Source of the DNA: JBGTIS01 sp041745535
Lineage (GTDB): Bacteria > Bacteroidota > Bacteroidia > Cytophagales > Cyclobacteriaceae
Length of the DNA: 5,127 nucleotides
Assembly (NCBI GenBank): GCA_041745535.1
Contig: JBGTIS010000161.1
Location: 1-5,127, forward strand
Direction of reading: 5' to 3'
Shown: positions 1-5,127 of the stretch, one piece after another
Numbering within the stretch: position 1 is the first letter of the stretch
Layout of the letters: every line of letters starts with the position of its first letter
Notes under the pieces: model-generated
What the model was told of the DNA's origin: nothing
Databases searched by the model: none
Seen by the model: only the letters and a program-made list of their open reading frames with translations
Made by a program: the position numbers and the translations under genes

Positions 1-84
1 CCATACGAAATTCCTAAGTTTATCTACATCGACGATTGCAGGGAAATCAAAAATTCCACGACCATTATGCCCCCGGACTGGTAG
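1..84 (+). CDS. possible 3' end of an unidentified gene (truncated by window edge)
   Basis: Frame 1 is open from the left edge to a TAG at 82-84 and reads 27 codons ending IKNSTTIMPPDW. The composition is protein-like, but I do not recognise a family and the piece is too short to judge. The minus strand over the same bases is also open (a reading such as GIFDFPAIVDVD), so strand is uncertain. The stop lies inside ACTGGTAGC (77-85), a 9-base word that also occurs next to repeat copy B at 4110-4118. It is therefore possible that the present stop was supplied by the repeat and that the original gene ran further. If real, this gene would converge with the peptidase at 374-2044, with repeat copy A between the two 3' ends. 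Confidence 0.3.
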   Translation, partial: PYEIPKFIYIDDCREIKNSTTIMPPDW

Positions 85-87
85 CTG

Positions 88-238
88 TGAACAGGACAAA
101 TTAAGGTATTCCTTGCCGGATGAGGCTTTGCCGAATTCCGGTGGCCGGCACCCGGCATCCCATTCATGGGACCCCGGAATAAATCCGGTCGGCGCCCCGA
201 CGGGGAGAATACCCTAAAACTATTGCTCCACTACTTAT
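88..238 (-). repeat. MITE-like palindromic repeat, copy A
   Basis: Bases 111-180 match the reverse complement of 4197-4266 at 65 of 70 positions with no gap. Weaker gapped similarity continues on both sides: ggacaaa (94-100) corresponds to tttgtcc at 4281-4287, and ggtcggc through ccactactta (187-237) corresponds to the reverse complement of roughly 4132-4177. One arm of the inner palindrome (atgaggctttgccgaattccgg, split here at 120-141) is intact. The opposite arm keeps only ccggaat (174-180): relative to copy B about 13 bases are replaced by aa. The terminal repeats are more decayed than in copy B, so the outer limits are approximate. The strand given is relative to copy B read on plus. 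It lies 135 bases beyond the peptidase stop. Confidence 0.7.
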
Positions 239-373
239 TTTGTTCCTAAAAACCGGGGACTGGCTTATAAGCTCCAAACCATCGACATGAACTACTTTCC
301 GCTACGCCAGCGCCCTTATAAGTTCTCCCAATAATTAGGGCAGTAGGTTAAAGATGCCGGTGTGCTGACATTA
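239..373. other. intergenic stretch with no supported gene
   Basis: Between repeat copy A and the peptidase stop I see no gene I can support. A plus-strand frame is open from 218 to a TAA at 332-334 and ends in protein-like residues (MNYFPLRQRPYKFSQ), but it has no start and overlaps the repeat. The 8-base palindrome CTTATAAG occurs twice, at 264-271 and 315-322. No hairpin followed by a T-run is visible on the minus strand that would serve as a strong peptidase terminator. Confidence 0.4.
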
Positions 374-2044
374 TTACCGTTTCGTTTTCATGTTCATGGC
401 TTTGTCTCTGATAACTTTAAACTCTGAGCCTGCTTTCCAGTTGGGGAACGTACTTTCATTGCTAAGCTGGTACCCGATATCGAACATAAGCCGGGTATCC
501 TGTACCATGCCGGCAAAATCCCATTCGCCGGACACCAACTGGTCGGAGGGCTGGTGGTAATGTTCGGCATCCCAGGCTTCATTTTGTTGGGCGGTCCATT
601 CCGGGTCATTTTCTGCCTGCTCATACTCGCCTTTGGCATACAGGGCCGGTACACCCACTTTGGCAAAATTAAAATGATCGGACCGGAAAAAGTGGCCTTT
701 TTGCGGACTGGGATCAGGATGAATGTACCGGTCCTGCTTTTTAGCCGCACGGGTAGCATAATCATCCAGTTCCGACTGCCCGTACCCAATCACAGTAAGG
801 TCTTTCATGGCACCAAAATACTGAAGGGCATCTATATTCAGGTTGGCTACGGTATTTTCAAGCGGGTATATCGGATGTTTTACATAATATTCAGAACCCA
901 GCAGGCCCTGTTCTTCGGCCGTTACGGCCAGAAATACCATGGTCCGGTGCTGCTTTTCAGATAATTGTTTGAAAGCTTCCGCTATTTCCATAATGGCTGC
1001 CACGCCGCTGGCATTGTCGATGGCCCCATTGTAAATACTGTCGCCATTCACAGGCGCGCCAATGCCCATATGGTCCCAGTGGGCGGTATAAATAATATAT
1101 TCATCCGGTTTTTCTGATCCGGTAATTTTCGCGATTACATTCTTTGACACGGAGTTGGCAATGGTATTCTGAAAGGTCATGGAGTAGGAGAGCCCCAGGG
1201 GAACGGGCGTGAACCCAGGCTTTTTGGCAGAGTCTAACAAAGCGGCAGTCTGCCCGGCCTGTTGCAGGATTTTATTAGCTACTGCTTCGGTAATCCACCC
1301 TTCCAGGGCACAACGGTCGTTGTTGTTATTACTGGTTTTCAGGTACAGGTTTTTACCAACCCAACCGGTTTGCACCACGGCCCACGGATACCCCGCCGGC
1401 GCGTCTGCATGGATAATAAGGATGCCATCGGCCCCTTGCCGGGCCGCTTCTTCGTATTTATAGGTCCAACGTCCGTAATAGGTCATGGTGTTGCCTTTGA
1501 AAAAAGTGCTATCGGCTGCACCAAAACCCGGATCATTCACCAGCACCACAGCTGTTTTTCCTTTCCAGTCGATGCCCGCGTAATCGTTCCAGTTGTATTC
1601 GGGCGCCACAATACCATACCCGGCAAATACCAATTCCGAGTTATCAATCTTTACTTCTTCCGCTACCCGACGGGTAAGGGCCACAAAATCTTTTTTATAG
1701 GTAAGCGACAGCTTTTTATTTTTACCACGAAGCGAAAGCATCTCCTCCGGTACCGCGTCAATTTCCACCAGAGGTACTTCCTGAAAATAACTATCCCCAT
1801 TGCCCGGTTCCAGCCCCATTTGCTGAAATTCTTCTTCCAGATACGTAACTGTTTTTTCTTCTCCTTCGGTAAACGGTTTACGACCCTGAAAGGCATCGGA
1901 GGCCAGGGTGGCAATATGATGTTCCATATCCTCGGCGGTAATGCTTTCCTGGGCAGCCACCTCACCGCTGGTTTCCTGTTTTTCTCCCGAACAGCTACAC
2001 ATCACAACAAGGCAAAGAATATTCAGATACCATATCTTTGTCAT
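374..2044 (-). CDS. M28-family zinc aminopeptidase, PA-domain lipoprotein
   Basis: A 556-residue exported metallopeptidase expected to remove N-terminal residues from peptides using two zinc ions. Residues 1-17 form a short hydrophobic signal followed by Cys18 (MCSC), which fits a lipoprotein signal; Cys16 is an alternative. An acidic/polar stretch follows, so the protein is probably anchored in a membrane and faces the periplasm or outside. Residues about 135-285 match a PA insert (ELVFAGYGIVAPEY opening). The catalytic domain follows with all M28 ligands present: H322 in TAHWDHMG, bridging D343 in GAIDNASG, base E377 and ligand E378 in TAEEQG, D405 in NIDAL and H497 in YHQPSD. The FRSDHFNF segment (453-460) is also typical. 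The length is normal and I see no frameshift. The ATG at 2044 is the only start that gives the signal peptide. The stop TAA is followed directly by a second in-frame TAA. Family assignment is firm; the exact substrate is not known. Confidence 0.93.
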   Translation of the reverse strand: MTKIWYLNILCLVVMCSCSGEKQETSGEVAAQESITAEDMEHHIATLASDAFQGRKPFTEGEEKTVTYLEEEFQQMGLEPGNGDSYFQEVPLVEIDAVPEEMLSLRGKNKKLSLTYKKDFVALTRRVAEEVKIDNSELVFAGYGIVAPEYNWNDYAGIDWKGKTAVVLVNDPGFGAADSTFFKGNTMTYYGRWTYKYEEAARQGADGILIIHADAPAGYPWAVVQTGWVGKNLYLKTSNNNNDRCALEGWITEAVANKILQQAGQTAALLDSAKKPGFTPVPLGLSYSMTFQNTIANSVSKNVIAKITGSEKPDEYIIYTAHWDHMGIGAPVNGDSIYNGAIDNASGVAAIMEIAEAFKQLSEKQHRTMVFLAVTAEEQGLLGSEYYVKHPIYPLENTVANLNIDALQYFGAMKDLTVIGYGQSELDDYATRAAKKQDRYIHPDPSPQKGHFFRSDHFNFAKVGVPALYAKGEYEQAENDPEWTAQQNEAWDAEHYHQPSDQLVSGEWDFAGMVQDTRLMFDIGYQLSNESTFPNWKAGSEFKVIRDKAMNMKTKR

Positions 2045-2062
2045 AAGACAGAAATTAACTTA

Positions 2063-2107
2063 GGTTAGCAATAAACAGACATTGGTTCAAAGCTAACCAT
2101 TAATGGT
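2063..2107. promoter_or_regulatory. overlapping inverted repeats at the peptidase promoter
   Basis: GGTTAGC (2063-2069) pairs with GCTAACC (2092-2098) across 22 bases, and the second half overlaps the candidate -7 box. Immediately next to it ACCATTAATGGT (2096-2107) is a perfect 12-base palindrome that would fall between the -33 and -7 regions. Either could be an operator for a dimeric regulator, or the first could be a leader hairpin. No regulator gene is in the window to connect to them. Confidence 0.35.
2088..2095 (-). promoter_or_regulatory. candidate Bacteroidota -7 box for the peptidase gene
   Basis: Read on the minus strand this is TAGCTTTG, an exact match to the Bacteroidota -7 consensus TAnnTTTG. 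It ends 43 bases upstream of the peptidase ATG, giving a leader of roughly 35 to 40 bases. No good -33 TTG element lies at the usual 19 to 21 base spacing (a TTG sits only 14 bases upstream), which lowers confidence. Confidence 0.45.
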
Positions 2108-2262
2108 GGCAATGCGGAATTTATGGTGGAGAATGTTGAACAGAACCGGGAAAGCAACTGGCATTAGTCAGCGGCAGGTATACGCATCAGTTACCAGATG
2201 AGGAAGTTCAATAGTCCTTTCTCGGAATGAGTATAAAGCCGGAACAGGAAAGCTGTAGGTAG

Positions 2263-2499
2263 TTAGGCGCCTCCTTCAAGCTTCTTCATTTCAGTCGCGA
2301 CAATATGCATGCTCATCCAGAACGGCCCTTGAAACCACCCGATTCGTTTGTCCTGCATTAAAGCCAAGGTCGAATCCTCCCAGTTTTTGCAGGTCCACGG
2401 CACGACAAGCCATCCGGACAATCTTAGCGTATCCCTGCTATCAATACCTAACAAATTGTTTTGCCAAAACAGGTCGGGTATTGAAAAGCATGCGAACAA
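2263..2499 (-). CDS. doubtful 78-codon hypothetical ORF
   Basis: An open frame beginning at TTG (2497-2499); the upstream in-frame codons contain no ATG before a TAA. The product would have six Trp in 78 residues, including GWLVVPW (29-35), NWED (39-42) and GWFQGPFW (54-61), and ends EMKKLEGGA. I do not recognise a family. It shows no signal peptide or membrane segment. It would be divergent from the decarboxylase, 72 bases away, and its start would overlap the weak decarboxylase promoter candidate. The weak start, the lack of a clear leader and the short length make it either a small orphan gene, a decayed remnant or a chance frame. The codon mix is not obviously non-coding, so it is recorded rather than dropped. 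Confidence 0.25.
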   Translation of the reverse strand: MFACFSIPDLFWQNNLLGIDSRDTLRLSGWLVVPWTCKNWEDSTLALMQDKRIGWFQGPFWMSMHIVATEMKKLEGGA

Positions 2500-2510
2500 T
2501 GAATATATTG
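2481..2510 (+). promoter_or_regulatory. weak candidate promoter for the decarboxylase
   Basis: TTG (2481-2483), 20 bases, then TATATTG (2504-2510) resembles the Bacteroidota TTG / TAnnTTTG pair at the right spacing, but the -7 box is one T short. The leader would be about 55 bases. AGGGAG at 2540-2545 lies 26 bases from the ATG, too far to act as a ribosome binding site. Confidence 0.22.
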
Positions 2511-2571
2511 TAGCACTATATTAAAGTCGGTCATGCTGTGAGGGAGCGCATACCATTAGCCACTAACCACT

Positions 2572-4065
2572 ATGACAAAAAATCGTGAAACACCCCTTGA
2601 AATAGAGAAAGAAGCCTTCAAAACATTGGGCCATGCCTTAATCGACACAATTGCTGAATTCATTGCCTCGGTAGCGGAGAAACCCGTTACTACCGGTGAA
2701 ACGCCCAAACAAATACAAGCGATACTGGCCAATACGCCCTTACCGGAACAGGGTACCGCCCTCTCAGAATTATTTAGCAGAACTTCTGATTTGTTATTTA
2801 ACCATTCGTTACTGAACGGCCATCCGAAATTTTTAGGATACATCACTTCGTCTCCGGCACCCATCGGTGCCCTGGCAGATTTACTGGCGGCGTCCATCAA
2901 TCCGAATATGGGCGCCAATATTTTAAGTCCGATGGCTACGGCCATTGAAAAGCAGACGGTAAAGTGGCTGGCAGAATTTATCGGAGTGGCTCCCACCTAC
3001 GGAGGGTTGTTGGTCAGTGGTGGTAACATGGCAAACTTTACCGCTTTCCTTGCGGCAAGAACGGCCAAAGCACCCAAAAACTTTAAAGAGAATGGTTTGC
3101 TGAACTCAGCAGCAGAGCTGGTTTTATATTGCCCGAAAACAACTCATACCTGGGTGGAAAAGGCAGCGGTTTTGTTTGGTCACGGCACAAAAGCCATTCG
3201 GTGGATACCCACCGATGCCGATAATAAAATGAATAACCTGGCTTTGACACAGGCAATAGAAGCCGATTTAGAACAGGGAAAGAAACCCTTTATGGTAATC
3301 GGCACGGCAGGTGATGTAAGTACCGGGGTGGTAGACGACCTGTCTGGTATTGCCGCTATTTGTAAAACCTACGAATTGTGGTTTCACATAGATGGTGCCT
3401 ATGGGGCTCCTGCTGCCACACTGCCTGAATACCAAACCATGTTCGAAGGGATGCAGGAGGCTGATTCCATTGCCCTTGATCCGCACAAATGGTTGTACTG
3501 TCCGCTCGAAGTGGGTTGTACGCTGGTGAAAAACCCCAACCATCTGCTTGAAACGTACAGCTCCCATCCGGTGTATTATAACTTCAGCCATACCGATGAG
3601 GAACCTGCCTTAAATTACTACGAATACGGCCTTCAGAATTCCAGAGGGTTCAGGGCCTTAAAAGTATGGTTAGCGTTACAACAGGTTGGAAAGGCGGGTT
3701 ACACAGATATGATTCGGGAAGACATTGAATTGTCGAAACTACTTTTTGAAGCAGCCGGCAACCATCCTGAACTTGAGGCGGTTACCCAAAACCTTAGCAT
3801 CACTACCTTGCGATATGTGCCTTTAGAATATGATACATCGGATGAAACCTATTTGAACCGGTTAAACGAAAAGCTGCTCAATGCCTTACAAAAAGGCGGT
3901 GAAGTATTTTTATCCAATGCCGTTGTTTTCGACAAGTATTGCTTACGAGGGTGCATTGTTAACTTCAGGACATCCAGAAAAGATATTGAAGAAATTGTGG
4001 CCATAATTGTGATAGAAGGCAGAAAAATGCACCAGCACCTGCAAACAGAACAGGCAGAATCATAA
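2572..4065 (+). CDS. PLP-dependent group II amino-acid decarboxylase
   Basis: A 497-residue cytoplasmic enzyme of the aromatic-L-amino-acid/glutamate decarboxylase family (fold type I), which releases CO2 from an amino acid to give an amine. In order: the N-terminal dimer segment with NGHPKFLGYITSSP (82-95); SGGNMAN (149-155), where the PLP phosphate binds; H192 in TTHTWVEKAA, the residue stacking on the cofactor ring; GTAGDVSTGVVDDL (244-257); D274 in HIDGAYGA, which holds the pyridine nitrogen; and the Schiff-base lysine K306 in ALDPHKW. Y335 in HPVYYN aligns with the mobile-loop tyrosine of animal DOPA decarboxylase (PTYLKH), so a true decarboxylase is expected rather than an aldehyde synthase. 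The RGFRALKVWLALQQ segment (358-371) is typical of the family. Length is normal. No Shine-Dalgarno is seen, as usual in Bacteroidota. The family is firm; the substrate (aromatic, acidic or other) cannot be read from these motifs, so no symbol is given. Confidence 0.93.
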   Translation: MTKNRETPLEIEKEAFKTLGHALIDTIAEFIASVAEKPVTTGETPKQIQAILANTPLPEQGTALSELFSRTSDLLFNHSLLNGHPKFLGYITSSPAPIGALADLLAASINPNMGANILSPMATAIEKQTVKWLAEFIGVAPTYGGLLVSGGNMANFTAFLAARTAKAPKNFKENGLLNSAAELVLYCPKTTHTWVEKAAVLFGHGTKAIRWIPTDADNKMNNLALTQAIEADLEQGKKPFMVIGTAGDVSTGVVDDLSGIAAICKTYELWFHIDGAYGAPAATLPEYQTMFEGMQEADSIALDPHKWLYCPLEVGCTLVKNPNHLLETYSSHPVYYNFSHTDEEPALNYYEYGLQNSRGFRALKVWLALQQVGKAGYTDMIREDIELSKLLFEAAGNHPELEAVTQNLSITTLRYVPLEYDTSDETYLNRLNEKLLNALQKGGEVFLSNAVVFDKYCLRGCIVNFRTSRKDIEEIVAIIVIEGRKMHQHLQTEQAES

Positions 4066-4094
4066 ACCTGTACAACCTTTAGCAGTAACTTCAT

Positions 4095-4130
4095 GCAGCC
4101 ACACGCCTTACTGGTAGCATAAATGGCTGC
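4095..4130 (+). terminator. hairpin after the decarboxylase, possible weak terminator
   Basis: GCAGCCA (4095-4101) and TGGCTGC (4124-4130) form a perfect 7-base stem with a 22-base loop, 30 bases after the stop codon. Only two T follow, so it is not a classic intrinsic terminator. Its right half runs directly into repeat copy B, and CTGCTTAAGCAG (4127-4138) is a competing perfect palindrome. Confidence 0.25.
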
Positions 4131-4297
4131 TTAAGCAGTTGGACATAAATTTTAAGGCATTCCCGTCTGAGAGCCGACCTGATGAGGCTGGGCCGAATTC
4201 CGGGGTCCCATGAAGCGGATGCCGGGTGCCGGCCACCGGAATTCGGCAAGGCCTCATTTGGCAAGGAGTACTTTATTATTTTTGTCCACCTGCTTAA
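4131..4297 (+). repeat. MITE-like palindromic repeat, copy B
   Basis: A 167-base segment bounded by ttaagcag (4131-4138) and ctgcttaa (4290-4297). The first 34 bases from each end, read inward, match at 26 positions (ttaagcag, tggaca, aaat and further blocks), giving imperfect terminal inverted repeats. An inner palindrome lies at 4182-4257. The terminal TTAA on both sides could be a 4-base target duplication or part of the repeat; being self-complementary it does not discriminate. There is no coding capacity for a transposase, so if mobile it would be non-autonomous. The core 4197-4266 matches copy A (111-180) in reverse complement at 65/70. It lies 65 bases beyond the decarboxylase stop. 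Confidence 0.7.
4182..4257. repeat. inner long palindrome of repeat copy B
   Basis: Arms 4182-4203 and 4236-4257 are 22 bases each and complementary at 19 positions; the three mismatches are contiguous (tgg against ctt after ATGAGGC). Each arm contains GCCGAATTCCGG. The 32-base loop 4204-4235 is GC-rich and not symmetric. As RNA or single-stranded DNA this would form a strong hairpin, which could act as a transcript end or 3' stabiliser on either strand. Confidence 0.75.
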
Positions 4298-4576
4298 TAA
4301 CAGGGGCCATTCCGATAGGGCCACAATGCGGCAGGCAGTTACTTTTAAGCGCATTGGGCACGTTGCTGCTTTCCCCTGCTCCAATTCCTTCCTGATAGCT
4401 GCTACACCTACCTAAAAATCACAGATAAGGTGTTGTTGTTTATCGGGTAGGGACATAAGAGTTTTATTACTCAAATACTATAAACATTTCACAGGTGATT
4501 TATTGAGTAAATGTGGCTTCCATCAGGCAGGTATTTGCTGCTCCTTTGTACCATCAATAAATAAAAAAGAAAAACG
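4298..4576. other. intergenic leader region of the HU-HIG gene
   Basis: No gene is supported here. Frames open on both strands at its left end overlap the repeat and have no family-like features. The last 25 bases before the ATG at 4577 are very A-rich, the usual Bacteroidota translation start context. I found no convincing TAnnTTTG box; tatttg at 4532-4537 is one base short. The inverted repeat at 4467-4510 is listed separately. Confidence 0.5.
4467..4510. promoter_or_regulatory. inverted repeat upstream of the HU-HIG gene
   Basis: TTACTCAA (4467-4474) and TTGAGTAA (4503-4510) are perfect 8-base complements 28 bases apart, and a smaller TCAC-AG-GTGA element sits between them at about 4489-4498. 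The pair lies 66 to 110 bases before the start codon, a plausible operator or leader-hairpin position. No regulator can be named. Confidence 0.3.
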
Positions 4577-5127
4577 ATGTTAGCATATTCACTGACCAAC
4601 AATCCCCTTACCACTTCAGAAACCGACCACATGGCGGTGACGCAGAATTTTGAGAAATACACCATTGAACAGATTACTGAACAAATGACGGTGCCTGGTT
4701 CTATCTTAAAAGAAACGGAATGTGTGGCGGTGGTAAACGCGTTTTTTGGTGAACTGGCTAAAAACGCGAAAAAAGGAATCGGATTCACTTCCGATTATAT
4801 GGTATTAAACATCACCATTGGAGGTACTTTTGATTCAAAAGACGATAAGTTCGACAGCGAGCGACATAAAGTGAAAATCAAGCTTTCGCCGGGTACTTTT
4901 TTACGCAAGGTAGCCAAAGAGATAGAAGTAGAAAAGGTAAAAGCGCCCAAGGAAGGCCCAGAACCGGAAAAGTTTGTTGATGTAGCCAGTGAAAAAGAAA
5001 ATGATATAATCACCCCCGGCTCACCGGCAAAACTATTCGGTAATAATCTGAAATTTGACAGTACCGATGCAGATCAGGGTATTTATCTGACCGACAGCAC
5101 TGGCAACGAAACCAAAGTAGCGATGGT
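4577..5127 (+). CDS. HU-HIG family DNA-binding protein, HU-like plus DUF4469 (3' end outside window)
   Basis: The first 183 codons of a Bacteroidota-type nucleoid or DNA-binding protein; the frame runs off the right edge with no stop. Residues 1 to about 125 match the HU/IHF-like domain of the Bvu_2165 type: a MLAYSLTNNPLT opening, a conserved YTIEQITEQM helix (28-37), a VAVVNAFFGELA helix (50-61) and the strand-rich segment with GGTFDS (82-87), RHKVKIKLSPG (96-106) and a KVAKEIEVEKV end (111-121). From about residue 140, ENDIITPGSPAKLFGNNLKF then DADQGIYL (164-171) and GNETKV (176-181) match the start of the Ig-like DUF4469 domain. Family members usually run to about 210-250 residues, so only the last few dozen should be missing. 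The start is supported by the family N-terminus and the A-rich leader. Its role in the cell (nucleoid structure or surface-associated DNA binding) is not established from sequence. No operon partner is visible. Confidence 0.88.
   Translation, partial: MLAYSLTNNPLTTSETDHMAVTQNFEKYTIEQITEQMTVPGSILKETECVAVVNAFFGELAKNAKKGIGFTSDYMVLNITIGGTFDSKDDKFDSERHKVKIKLSPGTFLRKVAKEIEVEKVKAPKEGPEPEKFVDVASEKENDIITPGSPAKLFGNNLKFDSTDADQGIYLTDSTGNETKVAM

Noticed and set aside
264..322. CTTATAAG occurring twice (264-271, 315-322) near copy A
   Set aside because: An 8-base self-complementary word without further flanking similarity is too weak to call a repeat element or target duplication.
554..964. Plus-strand open frames opposite the peptidase gene (also 1209-1463 and 1262-2068)
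   Set aside because: They lie antisense to a well-supported M28 peptidase with all catalytic residues and show no domain of their own.
2112..2201. 29-codon plus-strand frame MRNLWWRMLNRTGK... ending at TGA
   Set aside because: Too short, no recognisable family, no start context, and it lies within the peptidase upstream region.
2268..2274. AAGGAGG on the minus strand, a perfect Shine-Dalgarno word
   Set aside because: No start codon follows at a usable distance, and it lies inside the last codons of the doubtful 78-codon frame.
2556..2996. Minus-strand frames opposite the decarboxylase (also 3268-3591 and 3849-4094)
   Set aside because: Shadows of the PLP decarboxylase coding strand, with no independent motifs.
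2171..4342. Shared words gcggcagg...cagttac at 2171-2194 and 4328-4342
   Set aside because: Two short words with different spacing and no surrounding similarity; most likely chance.
4091..4384. 97-codon minus-strand frame through repeat copy B, resembling a frame through copy A (both read EALPNSGGRHPAS)
   Set aside because: The protein similarity follows from the 93% DNA identity of the repeats; copy A has no proper gene around it, and the frame has no family-like features.
4182..4415. Plus-strand frames across repeat copy B (4182-4415 and 4210-4395)
   Set aside because: They start inside the palindrome, have low-complexity GC-driven composition and no recognisable domain.
4489..5013. Two minus-strand frames opposite the HU-HIG gene (4489-4788 and 4795-5013)
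   Set aside because: Antisense to a confidently recognised gene; the hydrophobic and Ser-rich composition is what antisense reading of a Lys/Glu-rich protein gives.

Overview
The window looks like a chromosomal segment from a member of the phylum Bacteroidota. Four things point there: an HU-HIG (HU-like plus DUF4469) protein, a family essentially confined to that phylum; a leaderless-type A-rich start context with no Shine-Dalgarno at the two confidently placed starts checked most closely; a TAnnTTTG-type -7 promoter box in front of one gene; and a large secreted lipoprotein peptidase of the type common there. Genus cannot be fixed from the sequence alone.

Layout. Positions 1-84 may hold the last codons of a plus-strand gene entering from the left. 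Positions 88-238 hold copy A of a near-palindromic, MITE-like repeat, and 239-373 is otherwise featureless. Positions 374-2044 (minus) encode a complete M28-family zinc aminopeptidase with a PA domain and a lipoprotein signal. Positions 2045-2571 form a divergent intergenic region with a recognisable promoter and palindromes in front of the peptidase, and a doubtful 78-codon minus-strand ORF. Positions 2572-4065 (plus) encode a complete PLP-dependent group II amino-acid decarboxylase. Positions 4066-4576 hold a small hairpin, copy B of the repeat (4131-4297) in the opposite orientation to copy A, and an inverted repeat in front of the next gene. From 4577 to the right edge runs the first 183 codons of an HU-HIG DNA-binding protein.

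How the parts relate. Peptidase and decarboxylase are divergently transcribed and separated by more than 500 bases. Nothing in the sequence ties them into one pathway beyond the general possibility that one frees amino acids from peptides outside the cytoplasm and the other decarboxylates an amino acid inside. The clearest non-genic signal is the repeat pair. The two copies share a 70-base core at 65/70 identity plus weaker homology to both ends, lie head-to-tail with respect to the genes they follow (same orientation relative to the upstream stop codon), and copy B is bounded by imperfect terminal inverted repeats ending in TTAA. I see no CRISPR array, tRNA, rRNA, phage or defence system, and no strong case for an entirely new system here; the repeat family is the best lead.
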